NCBI GenBank assembly: GCA_024509875.1
Contig: JAMPIV010017831.1
Location: 310,001-374,000 of the forward strand
DNA from: Oreohelix idahoensis
Taxonomy: Eukaryota; Mollusca; Gastropoda; Stylommatophora; Oreohelicidae
Direction: 5' to 3'
Length of the DNA stretch: 64,000 nucleotides
The translations under genes were made by a program, and so were the position numbers. Of this stretch, positions 9,240 through 20,639 are shown one piece after another (within the stretch, counting starts at the first letter, position 1; every line of letters starts with the position of its first letter). The notes beneath the pieces are model-generated. The model searched no databases. It saw only the letters and a list, made by a program, of their open reading frames with translations, and was not told the DNA's origin.

Positions 9240-10990
9240 CATGACTTAAAAGGCGACTTAATATGGTTGTACATAGGGATGACTACTGCAACAACTGGAG
9301 AGGAATTACTCTCCTCTCAGTTTCCAGTAAAATACTAGGCAGGATAATCATCCGGAGAATTTCAAAAGCAGTTGACCATAAACTGAGGAAAGAACAAGCG
9401 GGTTTTAGAAAGAACAGAAGATGTGCAGATCATATATTCACCCACAGGAACATTATAGAGCAGTGCTCATTATGGCAGAGACTGATATACATTAACGTTG
9501 TTGATTTTGAAAAGGCTTTTGACAGCATACACAGGGACAGCCTATGGAAAATACTGATGGCTTATGGAATTTCCGGCTGCATTGTTTCCATTATAAAAAG
9601 CCTCTATTCTAACTTTACATGCAGTGTTGGATTAAAGAACCTAACTTTCGAAGTGAAAACAGGAGAATGACAGGGATGCCCCTTATCAGCAACATTATTT
9701 TTGACAGGCATAGAATGGGTGATGCACCAGACAACAGAGGACAGTCCAAGAGGAATTAGATGGACAAAGTTTACTACACTGGAATATGCAGATGACATTG
9801 TAGTACTCACACATTCACATCAACATATCCAAGAAAAAAACGATAGACTGAAAAAGTATAGCCAGCAGGTTGATCTGAACAACAGTCTCAAAAAGACAGA
9901 GATCATGACTCTCACTGTGGGCAATCCTGAACCAATAACAATAAGGAACCAGAATTTAGAACAGACAGACACATTTACTTACCTAGGATGCATAGTAATA
10001 CCAGATGGCGGAACAAGCAAGGACATTAACAACGGAAAAAAATAAAGTGAGATTAGCCTTCGCTGGTCTCAACAACATCTGGAAGTCTTCCAAGTACAGC
10101 ACAAACATCAAATTAAGACTGTATGAGAGCTGTGTACTTTCTGTGCTTCTCTGTGGTGCGGAATGCTGGAGAGTAACAGAGAAGGAAATGTCGAAACTGT
10201 CATCCTTCCACACAATTTGACTAAGGAAAATTCTCCAAATCTTTTGGCCAAATACCATCAGCAACCAAGAACAAACTTATTCGGAGTAACCAGGAGGACA
10301 TGTACACCATCATAGCTGGCAGATGCTGGAGTTGGGTTAACCACGTTCTCAGAAGGAACCCTGATGCCATTACAAAAACAGCTATGCCTAAGCAAAAGAG
10401 AGGCCAACCAAAAACAACTTGGCGGAGATCTGTTGAAGCCAAGTTGCAAAGAATGAACCAGAGTTGGGCACTGTAAAAAGGATAGCTGTCGATCTAACAA
10501 AGTGGAATCAATTTCTTGCTGCCCTAGAAGATGCCACCATGCATGATGGCCACTGACTGATATGACGGTCGACGGCTATGGATCAAAGGAAAATAGGTCT
10601 GACAATATCAAAGTGTTAAAAGAATTAATACAGCACTTACTGAAGACCAGCTGTCATTGTTGACTCATAGACAGCAGATAATGTTAATTAGAATCAACGT
10701 CATTGCACTCCGCTCAAACCCATAGGTGTTCAGTCTCCCTCAGCATATGGTGAAGGGTATGAATGCTAATTGTTCCTGTTGCGCACTGGTTGTATACACG
10801 CCAGATGTGTCCTCTCATAAGTCCATGACCATGACAGTAGATCCACATCAGTTCTTGAAGAATTGATGCTTCTTTGGAGGTTTTCCGTTCATGTCAGAGC
10901 CATCCATTTTGGACCTTTTGAAGCCTGGATTGTGAGCCAGATACAATAATTGCCTTTGTTAATAAAGTCTCAGACAGCCATCTTAAGGCA
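9240..10990 (+). mobile_element. Family B LINE, RT domain to 3' UTR, 5'-truncated
   Basis: RTE-like reverse transcriptase: NNWRGITLLSVSSKILGRII, QAGFRKNRRCADHIF, VVDFEKAFDSIHRDSLWK, then (after a TGA at about 9668) QGCPLSATLF and the catalytic EYADDIVVLTH box. It continues through TYLGCIV, CVLSVLLCGAECW and the terminal NQSWG...LTKWNQFLAALEDAT. Several stops and frameshifts (about 9668, 10044, 10220) make it dead. The 3' UTR (about 10560-10990) matches the one at 42760-43240. The C-terminal coding piece matches 25300-25590 and the ancestor of the 73/74-bp satellite. Confidence 0.88.
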
Positions 10991-11006
10991 GCAGTAACTG
11001 CCTCTA

Positions 11007-11586
11007 TAGTCCGTTCGGAAATTCGTGCCCACAGAAAGTGTCAATTTTCTCCAAAACTGTTTGTTGTATGGACATGAATTTTTGCATGCAGTCTTAGATT
11101 TTCCATGCAGTTATTAATATATTTTTTGCCCTTACAAAACTCATGTCATGTTCGAATTTTCTTCTTTACTTTATATAACAAACTCTTACCATTGTCTGGG
11201 TTAATTTTTCTTAGTTTTACAGGAAAGTTACAAGATCCATTCAAAAATATTTTTAAAAAAAAATTAGTGTAGTGACTACATGTCCGCACGAGTGCGCACC
11301 TATTGTACACAGTCGCGAGTAACTAATTGAAACAAAAAAACAATATTTTTGAACGGATTTTGTAACTTTCCTGTAAAACTACTAAAAATTAACCCATACA
11401 ACAGTAAGAGTTTTTTATATAACGTAAAGAAGAAAATTCGAACATGACATGAGTTTTGTAAGGGCAAAAAATATATTAATAACTGCATGGAAAATCTAAG
11501 ACTGCATGCAAAAATTCATGTCCATACAACAAACAGTTTTGGAGAAAATTGACGCTTTCTGTGGGCACGAATTTCCGTACGGACTA
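11007..11586. mobile_element. MITE with about 250-bp inverted repeats, TA TSD
   Basis: The 580-bp element starts TAGTCCGTTCGGAAATTCG and ends with the near reverse complement (CGAATTTCCGTACGGACTA). The arms pair almost completely (about 11007-11265 with 11325-11586), leaving a loop of about 60 bp that contains CGCACGAGTGCGC. It is flanked by TA on both sides (11005-11006 and 11587-11588). There is no coding capacity. The TA target suggests mobilisation by a Tc1/mariner-type transposase, which is an inference. Confidence 0.85.
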
Positions 11587-11939
11587 TACCTCCATTCTCA
11601 TACTGGAGGTTGTTATCATGTAAGCCCCGCTATGTTCAGCGTTGGTTCTGTCCTTTACTCTAGCAGAGAAGCCTCACCCTGATTTATTACCACGGATTAC
11701 AGATCGGGTAGTATACACAATGGCATCATCATCCTCAGCATTAACATTTATAAGCTAATCAATTTCCAGCTCTGCTCTCCCATTGGCCCAAGTTCTCCAC
11801 TCTCTACCAAGGCTGATGACAGCAGATAAAAGACAATATAACCTTCAGCATGTATGTTTCTCTCCACTCACTTATCATAACAATTATTAAAATTACATTA
11901 AGCTGTTAGAAAGATGCAGGTGTTGAAGGTAACTAGTCA
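11587..11939. other. Spacer, nothing recognised
   Basis: No supported gene or element was seen. Confidence 0.35.
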
Positions 11940-11947
11940 GAGCTGTT

Positions 11948-12490
11948 TCTTCTTCTTCTTCTTCTTCGTACACTCTCAGACGTCCACTTGAATGTTCTCA
12001 AAGAAAGCAGTAGTCAGTTTGAGGCTATTTGAATCACCGTAAAACTTTTCCACAAAAGGAGCTGGCGTCGGCCATATGCACTTTCTCTGTACCACATATA
12101 AGGGGCAACTTTGAAGCAGATGTTCAGCAGTCACTTTATCAGTGCCACAGTTACACTGATCGGTAGTTCCTATCTTTAGCTTGTTGAATAGATGGTATCT
12201 AAATCTGTTGTGGCCAGTGCGGAGTCTGAAGATTACCACTTGTTCTCTTCTGTGGAGCTGGTAGTAAGCATCATTCTGTGTGTGCCCTGGATGTTCTACA
12301 TTCCATTTGTTTCTGTAACTGATTCTGATAAAACTTTTTGCCTCTTCAAAAGTTATGCTTGCATCAGGCTGATGTAGATGTGAACCTTCTTTTGCCATTC
12401 TGTCAGCCTCTTCATTGCCGGCGATGTTACAATGAGATGGGATCCACTGGATCACAACGCTTTTGAATCGTTGACAGAGCTGTTTCAAGA
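11948..12490 (-). mobile_element. RNase-H LINE (family C type), 3' end with GAA tail
   Basis: An open minus-strand frame of 170 codons (12488-11976) holds the end of an RNase H domain: VIQWIPSHCNIAGNEEADRMA (the HCNIxGNExAD motif carries the last catalytic D). It is followed by a zinc-like tail (CNCGTDKVTAEHLLQSC). The ORF is followed by a (GAA)n run on the minus strand (TTC repeats at 11948-11967), a plausible 3' tail. 5'-truncated at about 12490. The same 3' end occurs at 59760-60085. Confidence 0.9.
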
Positions 12491-12696
12491 TGAAAGGACA
12501 AGCTGTGCTATCAAAGGTCCCCGGACTGGCTTTGAGAGCTAATTGAAACTAGTACATACCTGGCCCACTAAACAGAACTACAAACTTTCATTTCATTTTG
12601 TTTCATGCAAATATTTTTTTTTTACAAGTGTTTTTTTCTATGGATTCATGAGTCAAGTTAAATGGAAGGCTTGAAGCAGCAGTTTTGGCAGGAAAT

Positions 12697-12780
12697 ACTT
12701 ACTTAGTCGTTCCTCTTCTTCCATGAAATGTAGATGTTTGGAAGAGAGCGCCATACTATCCTATCGGCTGTCTTCTCTAC
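12697..12780 (-). mobile_element. RTE-1 LINE, tiny 3'-end fragment
   Basis: Matches the last roughly 85 bp of RTE-1 (ACTTACTTAG end, then the RRKTADRI-coding stretch). Too short to say more. Confidence 0.7.
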
Positions 12781-12782
12781 TA

Positions 12783-12990
12783 TCCCAGTTTGGCCCCGTG
12801 TGAATTCTTCCTGATCTTTAAAGATTCAGTTGAAGGAACGAAGATTCAAGAACATCGAAAAATTACAGAAGATGTCAAGAACAACACTGAATGCTGTCAG
12901 CTCTTATGGGTGCTGCTTTGAAGGTGATGGGAGCGGTCAGAACATAGTTTTTATTGATGGCACCTTGTACTGCTATACTCTAGTCATTGA
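12783..12990 (+). pseudogene. Mariner-like transposase C-terminal remnant
   Basis: Reads YPSLAPCEFFL, then KDSVEGTKIQEH and CFEGDG-like phrases across two frames. This resembles the last catalytic block and C-terminus of mariner transposases (SPDLAPCDFFLF...). Heavily decayed, and no terminal repeats were found. Confidence 0.4.
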
Positions 12991-13620
12991 GAAGTGAAAA
13001 TAAGCCTTAGGAAAGTAAAGCATAGAAGCCTGTTGTATTATTATGTTTCAACATTCAACTTAATACAAAAATATAATACAAATAACTGGCATGCAGTCAA
13101 GACAAACTGGTTAATTTATTTAGTTTTAATATTGAATGTGTTAATTTATATGCACATTTCTTTATTATTGCTAATAAGTGTCTCCGCATATGTGGTCGTG
13201 ATTCTTGTTAATGTTGAATATTCAAAAGTATCTGCTACTTCAGTGTATCCGAGTGTTTCATGTTATGACAAAGTGCTTGAATGAGTGTATTTAATACTTT
13301 TGTTCAGATGAGATATTGTTATTAGCTCCAGTGCGGTGATTCAACTGTCCAGTATTTATGTTAAACATTTATTGTTTTGCCTTTGTTGAAAGAACTATTA
13401 ATATACCGTGGTGCTAAATATGAGTTTTTCAAAATGAAATCTTGTTTTCTCTCTGTTACGTGTAGCGTACGTTTGTTTTTCTCTACAGTCAAATTCTGCT
13501 GCAGTTTTCTTTGTCCTTTTTTTTCTACTTGTAAACCTACTTATCCCTATTTTTTTTTTTTATTTAATCACATTCACGATTAGTATTTTAATTTCATAAC
13601 TGCCTTGTTCATTTTATATA
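12991..13620. other. AT-rich spacer
   Basis: No supported gene. It ends in a TA repeat that serves as target for the next element. Confidence 0.4.
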
Positions 13621-13630
13621 TATATATATA

Positions 13631-15149
13631 CTGTTCAAAAAAAGAAACGCAACATTATTGCAGTGGTAATGGACCCCAAATTTCAAACTTGTACCAACAT
13701 TTTATTTTACGGAATTAATGTTTCAATCTTGGCATGAAGAAACTTTCAGACTTTAACAATGAAATGGTGTTCATTAAATTTGGTTTGGACTTTTATTCTT
13801 TGCGACTGAGGCCTCCGTTTCAGTAAGGTGTATGGCCTCATCTGGCCTCTATCAGAAACGACATCTCCTTGACCTGGATCCGATTAGCCGTTGGATCTGT
13901 TGTTGTGGGATGGCTGCCCATTCTTCACGCAGTGCAAGAGACAACTGTCGGAGATTGGCTGGGGTCACGTCTTGCTGGCAGAGTCGTCTGTCGAGTTCAT
14001 CCCATAAGTGTTCTATGGGGTTCATGTCTGATGACATGGCTGGCCACGGAATGGTCTGGATGTTGTTGTCAACGAGGAACTGGGTGGTGAGTTGTGCCAC
14101 ATGATGTCGAGCGTTATCCTGCTGAAAAATTGACTCTTGTGCAGCCAGAAGTGGAAGGACGTGAGGACGAAGAATTTCAGCGACGTATCGTTGGGCATTC
14201 AGGCATCCTTCAATTTGCACCAGGTCACTTCTTCCCATGAAGGTGATTGCCCCCACATCATTACACCTCCACTACCATGTTGAGGAGCCTCATCAATGCT
14301 GTTCTGGGCATAGCGCTTATGGACTCTGCGGTAAACTCTTCTCTGTCTATCGTGTTGCAGGAGCACAAAAAATGATTCATCACTAAACCAAACCCATCTC
14401 CAGTCATTCCCAATGGTCCATTGATGATGCTGGTTTGCCCACTGCAGTCGGTTCTGGCAATGCCAGTCCGTAAGAACAGGACCTCTGTAGGGTCTTCTAG
14501 CCCAAAGACCAGAGTCATGCGTGCAGCCGGTTCAAGACCGTTTGATCTGAAATTTGACAAGCTGCTGACACTGACTGGACTGTGGAGGATGCAGATGCAA
14601 GTCGATTCCTGAGGTGATGCAGCCGTATGAAGCGGTCTTTGGCAGGAGTTGTGACTCAGGGTCTTCCACTGCGCAGCCGGTCTTCCACTGAGCCAGTTTC
14701 TTGAAATCACCTCGAAAGGCGACTAATGGTGCTTCTAACCACATTAAATTGTCTGGCCACTACACTTTGTGACTGTCCAGTCTGTAAACGTCCAATGATG
14801 ATGAATCGTTGTTCTGTAGTGAGATGAGCCGTACTTGCACATTAAATTTTTCAACTGAATTTATTCGAGGAGCGTCAATCTTTTATAGAAATTGAATAAC
14901 ATGGTCAGAGAGTTTTGTGTTCAGTAAGTTTCACGGGATTCTCATGAACCTGTCACGAGTTATTGTCAAAAATGTTGTTTTGACCTTGACCTCTTTCATG
15001 ACCTCACGAATCATGAGGTGAGTACAATTCAGGTAACCATGAGAAGCTAATGACCAGTTGGACACAGTCGATAGGTATTCTGATGTCCAATCAGCGAATA
15101 TCTTTTATAAAAGTAACACCAAAAATGTTGCGTTTCTTTTTTTGAACAG
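13631..15149 (-). mobile_element. Tc1-like DNA transposon, inactive
   Basis: Terminal inverted repeats CTGTTCAAAAAAAGAAACGC (start) and its complement (end at 15149), with TA at 13629-13630 and 15150-15151. The minus strand encodes a broken DDE transposase. The first catalytic block SDESFFVLL (about 14360) lies in a different frame from the open piece 14256-13852, which holds FQQDNARHHVA (second D) and SSDMNPIEHLWDELDRRL (E). Further frames at 14261-14744 hold the N-terminal half. At least two frameshifts make it non-autonomous. Confidence 0.9.
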
Positions 15150-15151
15150 TA

Positions 15152-15619
15152 TAGTTGGAATGTTGCTCCAAGTTGCTGTTTAAAAATGAACATTGTACTA
15201 TAATTACAACAGAAGATATAAGAGTCTGAAAAACTGCAAAATAAAATAAAATTTAATATGTCATCTTTGTTACGCAGGGACATTAACAGTATGGATAAAC
15301 TGTACACAGTTTATACATTAATATAGAACAGATATGTCATAAAAAATGCACATTTCTCAGATTTTTAGCAGCATGCTTCAAATTGGAGTTACCAAAACAT
15401 AAATTGACAAGTAATTAATCACGTTTAAATTTCTATTACTTCTATTACATAGTGCAAGAGCATAAATTAATACTGGGAATTTTAAAAAAAGTAAAACCAT
15501 TGATGCTGTACACTGTAAACAAAATGTGGAAATATTGTGTTAATATAATGTTTTAATTTATAATATTTATCAGAGATATGATTATTAACAATGACAATAT
15601 TATATACACAAACACTCGT
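15152..15619. other. AT-rich spacer, nothing recognised
   Basis: No ORF or repeat of note. Confidence 0.4.
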
Positions 15620-15970
15620 ACAACTGGCTCAGTCACTATCTAACAGACAGAACAACTGGATCAGTCACTATCTAACAGACAGAACAACTGGCTCAGTCAC
15701 TATCTAACAGACAGAACAACTGGCTCAGTCACTATCTAACAGACAGAACAGCTGGCTCAGTCACTATCTAACAGACAGAACAACTGGCTCAGTCACTATC
15801 TAACAGACAGAACAGCTGGCTCAGTCACTATCTAACAGACAGAACAACTGGCTCAGTCACTATCTAACAGACAGAACAGCTGGCTCAGTCACTATCTAAC
15901 AGACAGAACAACTGGCTCAGTCACTATCTAACAGACAGAACAACTGGCTCAGTCACTATCTAACAGACAG
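15620..15970. repeat. Minisatellite, 32 bp x 11
   Basis: Nearly identical units of the form ACAACTGGCTCAGTCACTAT plus CTAACAGACAG. Variant positions (ACAACTGG or ACAGCTGG) alternate in part of the array, hinting at two-unit duplication steps. Confidence 0.93.
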
Positions 15971-16261
15971 AACAGCAAGACTGCAGGTGTGGACAGACAA
16001 GCAGAAAGGCAACAATGGAGCAGGGAGTATCACATGGTGGGGTCCTCTGCCCTAGAGGCAGGCTCAAGTAAAAGAAAAAAATAACATTCTAGCATCAAGC
16101 TGAGTCACAAAAAAAATACCAGCAAGCATAACTATCCAATTGTGGAAAAGAAGATGATTTCCTGAGCTACAATCTGACATTCCAGGCATTGAAAGTAAAG
16201 GAACACTGACAGAAACACAAAAATGTTTATAGCACCCAAGTATTTGACCACAAATTTCCAG

Positions 16262-16480
16262 CTAAGCTCTGGACACAAACATATACTGATGTTTCAGCAA
16301 TAAACACGGTAGAAAAAAGGGGGCTAGGATCTGCATTAACTTAAAGAATAGAATCCACTCTATAGCAATTGCCACTGGCAAATACTTCAATGCTGAAGCA
16401 GAAGCCCTGAAACAGGCAGTGGATTCCCTCCCTTCGACCCAGCTGTGATGGTCCAATAATGGCCACAATTGAGAGTATAA
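16262..16480 (+). pseudogene. RNase-H LINE remnant
   Basis: In shifted frames reads YTDVSAINTV followed by NRIHSIAIATGKYFNAEAEALKQAV. This matches the first half of a LINE RNase H domain (YTDGSA...AEAEAL). Stops are present. It is probably the same family as the fragment at 11948-12490. Confidence 0.55.
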
Positions 16481-16599
16481 TCTGAGAGTCTACAAATGTA
16501 TCTACCTTTTGTTCAAGATTACTCTTGGCAGAGATATGAATTGAAGAATGATGCTTTAATTCTAGGGAGTCTTCACATGATTTTCTGAACCAAGCACTA

Positions 16600-17400
16600 T
16601 GCTGAACGAACGAACTTTATTTTCAAAGGGTAAAGAATTGGGAATGCAGGCCCGTCTGACATTCTGCCCTTCCTCTCTCTCATCATGTATACTGTATCCT
16701 TTCATCCTCACATTTACTTTTAGCATTATTATGGCATGTATTATTATAAAAGTAATATAACATCATACATTTGCAATAATCATCATAATTAAAGTTTGTT
16801 TTTAAAATAAATTTTAAAAAAAACAAATTAATGAAAAAACAAACAACCAGACCAATAAAAATCGAATTCCTCATACAGTAAATTAGACAGTGATTTGAGA
16901 CATAATCAGATAGTGTATTATAAGAACTCGTGAAATATTCGAACTGTCTGCTACTGAATGACTAGGGACTCGATGTGTTATCCATTGCATGTGAAAAACT
17001 TTACAAGAGGTGAGCAGCTTCGAGTCTCATAGCAGATACTGCTGCAATGATGCTAGGTTAATCATCATGAGGTGGGGTAAACAGTTACTGTCCTTGCTAT
17101 CTTTGCTGTCCCAAACTGAAGACCAGAATCAAACTAGGTAGATAGTTAGATAGACATATACGAAAGCAATTAATTTTCCAAGGGTTGCTGAATGAGTCTG
17201 AGCTATTGTAAACTTATGCTTCTAATACTGCATGCTCGTCCTTATTTTTTAGATAATGTTGAATGTACAAATTTACTACAAATTATCCACATTGTTTTCC
17301 ATGCATGCCCATTCCAAAGCCAAGAGTTCTAATCCAGATTGTGCAGTGTTTTTCTTATGTATGTTGTCAAGGAGTTGTCTTCTTAGGAAAGAGATTTCTG
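16600..17400. other. Spacer, nothing recognised
   Basis: AT-rich, with short frames only. No supported gene, RNA or repeat. Confidence 0.4.
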
Positions 17401-17839
17401 AATAATATCATGTATTCTGCATTGATACTTGTATTAATGAGGTCCATTCTTGACACATGTTTCCTAATGCAATGAAAGCTCCTCTTGCTTTGTGTATTCT
17501 TATTTTGATATAATTGTCTGTCCCTCTGTCTATATTACTACCAAGATATGTGTACGATTCAACATCCTTTAGTGGTGTTTCTTCAAGTTCAACCTTTTTA
17601 TCATTTCTTGCATTTATTCTCATAATCTTTCTTTTCCCTGTGTATTTTCAAGCCCACTTGGTGTGACCTCGCATCGAGAATTTTCACTTTCTCTTGCATC
17701 TGATTTTGGTTATGGGACAGAAGAGCTAAGTCATCTGCAAAATCCAGATCATCAAGCTGTTTAGACAGATTTCACTGGATTTCATTTCTGTTGTATGATG
17801 TCAATGTTTTCATAACCCAATCTATTGATAGTAAGAAAA

Positions 17840-19834
17840 TGGATGGGTGTGAAAAAAAAATCAAAAAAAGGTGATTCGTCTTACGGGGACAAAAGAATTA
17901 GAAAATAGCCAACATTACGGCCACAAGGCCTTCGTGAAGGAAAGGAAAGAAAGTGAAGGTTAGATAGGACACATAAGAACCTAAAAAAATATATATAAAA
18001 AATATAAAAATTTAAAAATAGGTACTTCCCTGAAGGCGGCAAAGTCCTAACGCTTATGGGCGCGTGCCAGGAAAGGGAAATGACTGCCACCACCGGATGT
18101 ACACAATAACATACTTAGAAACTAAAAAACGAAACTAAGCAATAAACTACCCAAACTTAATAGAAGTGGGGACTGGAAATAGAAGGGAACAGAATGAGTC
18201 GAAGATAAATAAATAAAAAATAGAATAAAAAATCTAGACATATTAAAAACAGTGCATTATATATTCATGCGTATAATAGGGGGCGGCAGAAAATAGAAAA
18301 ATGGGATAAGAGTGGAAAGAGTCAAAGTAGAACAGTCGAGGAAAGGGTGATCTCAGACAAAGGTGTGTAGAATGTTGAGCCCAGCTGGTTTTAGACATCC
18401 CATGCGGTGGATAAGACGGTTCTCAAGCTGTTCTCGGCTAGCAGTATCAGAGGAGCAGGATCTGATCGCCGTGACCTGGATGTCGATGGGACCCTGGTGG
18501 TCAGGGCCATTGAAATGTATGGCAACTGGTGTGGATTTGTGCTGAGAGATGTCATTCAAGTGCTGGCTGAACCTGTCCCCAAGTCGTTTGCCTGTTTGGC
18601 CAATATAGGTTTTGCAGCAACGTTTACATATGATCGTATAAATGACGTTACGCAACTCACATGTGAAGCTACTAGTGATGGTGTACTTAGCCTCAGGAAA
18701 AGACACCTTGTGGGTTGAGATGACATACTTGCACGTGTTGCATCGTGTCCGACCACAGGGTAATGTGCCAAAGTGAATGGCATTCTCCTTTGGGAGACGG
18801 CTGTAAACAAGAAGGTCCTTCAGGTTCTTGTCGCGTCTATATGCCACCAAAGGTGCTTCACCGAATACTTCTTGGGTCACAGACTCTGCTTGAAGGATAG
18901 GTAGATGGCGGAAAAGGATCTGTTTGACTGCAGTACTGTGTGGGTGATAGGTCAAGATTAATTTGACTCTATCCGAAATGGATTTATAGTGAGGTTTGAG
19001 GGCCTCCTGACGAGAGATGGGGAGAACACGTTGGAAGGCAGAGGTGAGAACATGTTCGGGATAAAGTCTGCTACGGAAGAAATCCAACATCTCATTGGCT
19101 CGGAAGTGGGAGTCATCATCGTCTTGGCACAAACGACGGAGGCGGAGAAGTTGTGAAAATGGAAGTGAGTCACGACAGGCCCGAGGATGAGAAGAGGTAT
19201 ACAGAAGGTAGCTATGGGCATCTGTCGGCTTGTAGTATACTGAGGTATTGAGGCCGGAGGGTGTGATAGTAATAGTAATGTCAAGAAAAATGACAGATAC
19301 TGTGGAGATGAGGGAGGTGAACTTGATAGTGGGGTGGAAGTGGTTGACAAAGTTGATGAAGCGGGATAAATCAGTCTCGGACATATCTGTGAGACCTATG
19401 CCATCATCGATATATCTGCGGTAAAACCCGGGAAAAGGACCGGAGTATTGTTGCCATATCTGATGCTCCAAGTGGCCCATGAACAGGCAGGCATAGCTAG
19501 GACCCATCTTCGTTCCCATGGCAACACCACTAATTTGGTCAAAAAACTGGCCATTGAATTCAAAGGAATTCAGTTGAAGGACCAGTTCAGCAAGACGGAG
19601 AAGAGTGTCAGTGGGAATAGAGGGACAAGTGCGCTGGTCAAGAAAAAACCAAAGAGCTCGGAGACCATCGGGGTGGGGAATTGAGGTATACAGAGAACAG
19701 ACGTCTAACAAGAAAAGACGGTAGGAGCGGTCTGCTGAGAGTCCCCGTAAGACGAATCACCTTTTTTCGATTTTTTTTCACACCCATCCATTGTATTCCA
19801 CGTCTTACCGCAGTTCCCCTCAACTTCCTCGACC
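17840..19834 (-). mobile_element. Penelope-like element with inverted tail, 14-bp TSD
   Basis: The direct repeat TGATAGTAAGAAAA at 17826-17839 and 19835-19848 brackets the insertion. Inside, the minus strand carries the C-terminal PLE ORF, a 3' UTR of about 500 bp and the tail GTAAGACGAATCACC...CACACCCATCCATT ending at 17840. The other end (19741-19834) carries the same tail in the opposite orientation plus about 40 bp more, so the copy has tail-derived inverted repeats at both ends. Inverted or partial tails are known for Penelope-type elements. Confidence 0.9.
18353..19711 (-). CDS. Penelope-like reverse transcriptase + GIY-YIG endonuclease (5'-truncated ORF)
   Basis: The 452-codon open frame begins inside the RT at DVCSLYTSIPHPDGLRAL. 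It continues with GVAMGTKMGPSYACLFM, the catalytic YRRYIDDGIGL (YIDD) and FLDITI. The C-terminal portion is a GIY-YIG nuclease with upstream cysteines (CGRTRCNTCKYV): VIYTIICKRCCKTYIGQTGK, then DRFSQHLNDI. This RT plus GIY-YIG order defines Penelope-like elements. It lacks the N-terminal RT motifs because the insertion is 5'-truncated at about 19740. No internal stop is present, so it is young or slowly decaying, but alone it should not be functional. Confidence 0.93.
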   Translation of the reverse strand: MLDVCSLYTSIPHPDGLRALWFFLDQRTCPSIPTDTLLRLAELVLQLNSFEFNGQFFDQISGVAMGTKMGPSYACLFMGHLEHQIWQQYSGPFPGFYRRYIDDGIGLTDMSETDLSRFINFVNHFHPTIKFTSLISTVSVIFLDITITITPSGLNTSVYYKPTDAHSYLLYTSSHPRACRDSLPFSQLLRLRRLCQDDDDSHFRANEMLDFFRSRLYPEHVLTSAFQRVLPISRQEALKPHYKSISDRVKLILTYHPHSTAVKQILFRHLPILQAESVTQEVFGEAPLVAYRRDKNLKDLLVYSRLPKENAIHFGTLPCGRTRCNTCKYVISTHKVSFPEAKYTITSSFTCELRNVIYTIICKRCCKTYIGQTGKRLGDRFSQHLNDISQHKSTPVAIHFNGPDHQGPIDIQVTAIRSCSSDTASREQLENRLIHRMGCLKPAGLNILHTFV

Positions 19835-20129
19835 TGATAGTAAGAAAAGAAATTGAGGCAAGAGGCATCACTCCTGTTCTAATTCTAAACAGTTCTGTAA
19901 GTTGTCCTTCATGAAGAACTCTGGAGACAAGAGGCATCCATGTCTCACTCCTGTTCTAATTCTAAACGGTTCTGTAAGTTGTCCTTCATGAAGAACTCTG
20001 CATGTCATGTCTTTGTAGGTCTTCATGGGAACTCCATAATGCCTCATCAATTTCCAAAGTGATTCTCTGTCTACACTGTCAAATGCCATTTCATAATCTG
20101 ATCAACAATTTACTTTTGTAGCAAATTTC

Positions 20130-20281
20130 TAGCTCCTCTTCTATTGGCTGAATGTGTAGGGGATTTGTAGCTCCTCTTCTATTGGCTGAATGTTTAGGGG
20201 ATTTGTAGCTCCTCTTCTATTGGCTGAATGTGTAGGGGATTTGTAGCTCCCCTTCTATTGGCTGAATGTTTAGGGGATTTG
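20130..20281. repeat. Minisatellite, 38 bp x 4
   Basis: Units TAGCTCCTCTTCTATTGGCT... start at 20130, 20168, 20206 and 20244. Two variants (GAATGTGTAG and GAATGTTTAG) alternate. Confidence 0.92.
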
Positions 20282-20461
20282 TTGTAGTCGGTCTATTGAG
20301 AAGTTGCTGTAGTGTTCAGTCATAAGTTAAGATGCTGAGATTCACTTTTGTAGATAGGTGGCTGTGCCATTAGGAAGGTCCTGGGTTTGATTCTCCAGTA
20401 ATCCTCTCACTTCTGATATTTTCCTGTTGTCTGGTTTTTGACTTCTTTATTTCTCATGAGT

Positions 20462-20623
20462 AGTCCACTGGGAGGACAACATTAGACAATCTTTGAAGGA
20501 CCGAGGACTAGAATGGAACCAGGCCAGGAGGAAGACAGCCGATAGGATAGTCTGGCGCTCTCTCTTCCAAACCTCTACACCTCACAGTAGAAGGGGAGCG
20601 ACTAAGTAAGTATAGTAAGTAAG
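20462..20623 (+). mobile_element. RTE-1 LINE, 162-bp 3' end with 14-bp TSD
   Basis: Encodes the RTE-1 C-terminus (VHWEDNIRQSLKDRGLEWNQ to the end) followed by a TAAGTAAG-type tail. The direct repeat TATTTCTCATGAGT at 20448-20461 and 20624-20637 flanks it. A severely 5'-truncated target-primed insertion. Confidence 0.9.
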
Positions 20624-20639
20624 TATTTCTCATGAGTGC

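Larger units (their letters stand above)
17408..20100 (-). mobile_element. Family A LINE fragment split by a PLE
   Basis: The upstream half (20100-19849) reads AFDSVDRESLWKLMRHYGV and CRVLHEGQLTEPFRIRTGV; the downstream half (17825-17408) reads DLDFADDLALLSHNQNQMQ, then RINARNDKKVELEETPLKDV and IRIHKARGAFIALGN. Together they form one reverse transcriptase segment. A local tandem duplication of 77-bp period lies at about 19869-20000. The LINE is truncated at both ends and dead. Confidence 0.82.

Noticed and set aside
18363..19684. Plus-strand frames across the PLE
   Set aside because: Antisense shadows of the RT/GIY-YIG frame without domains.
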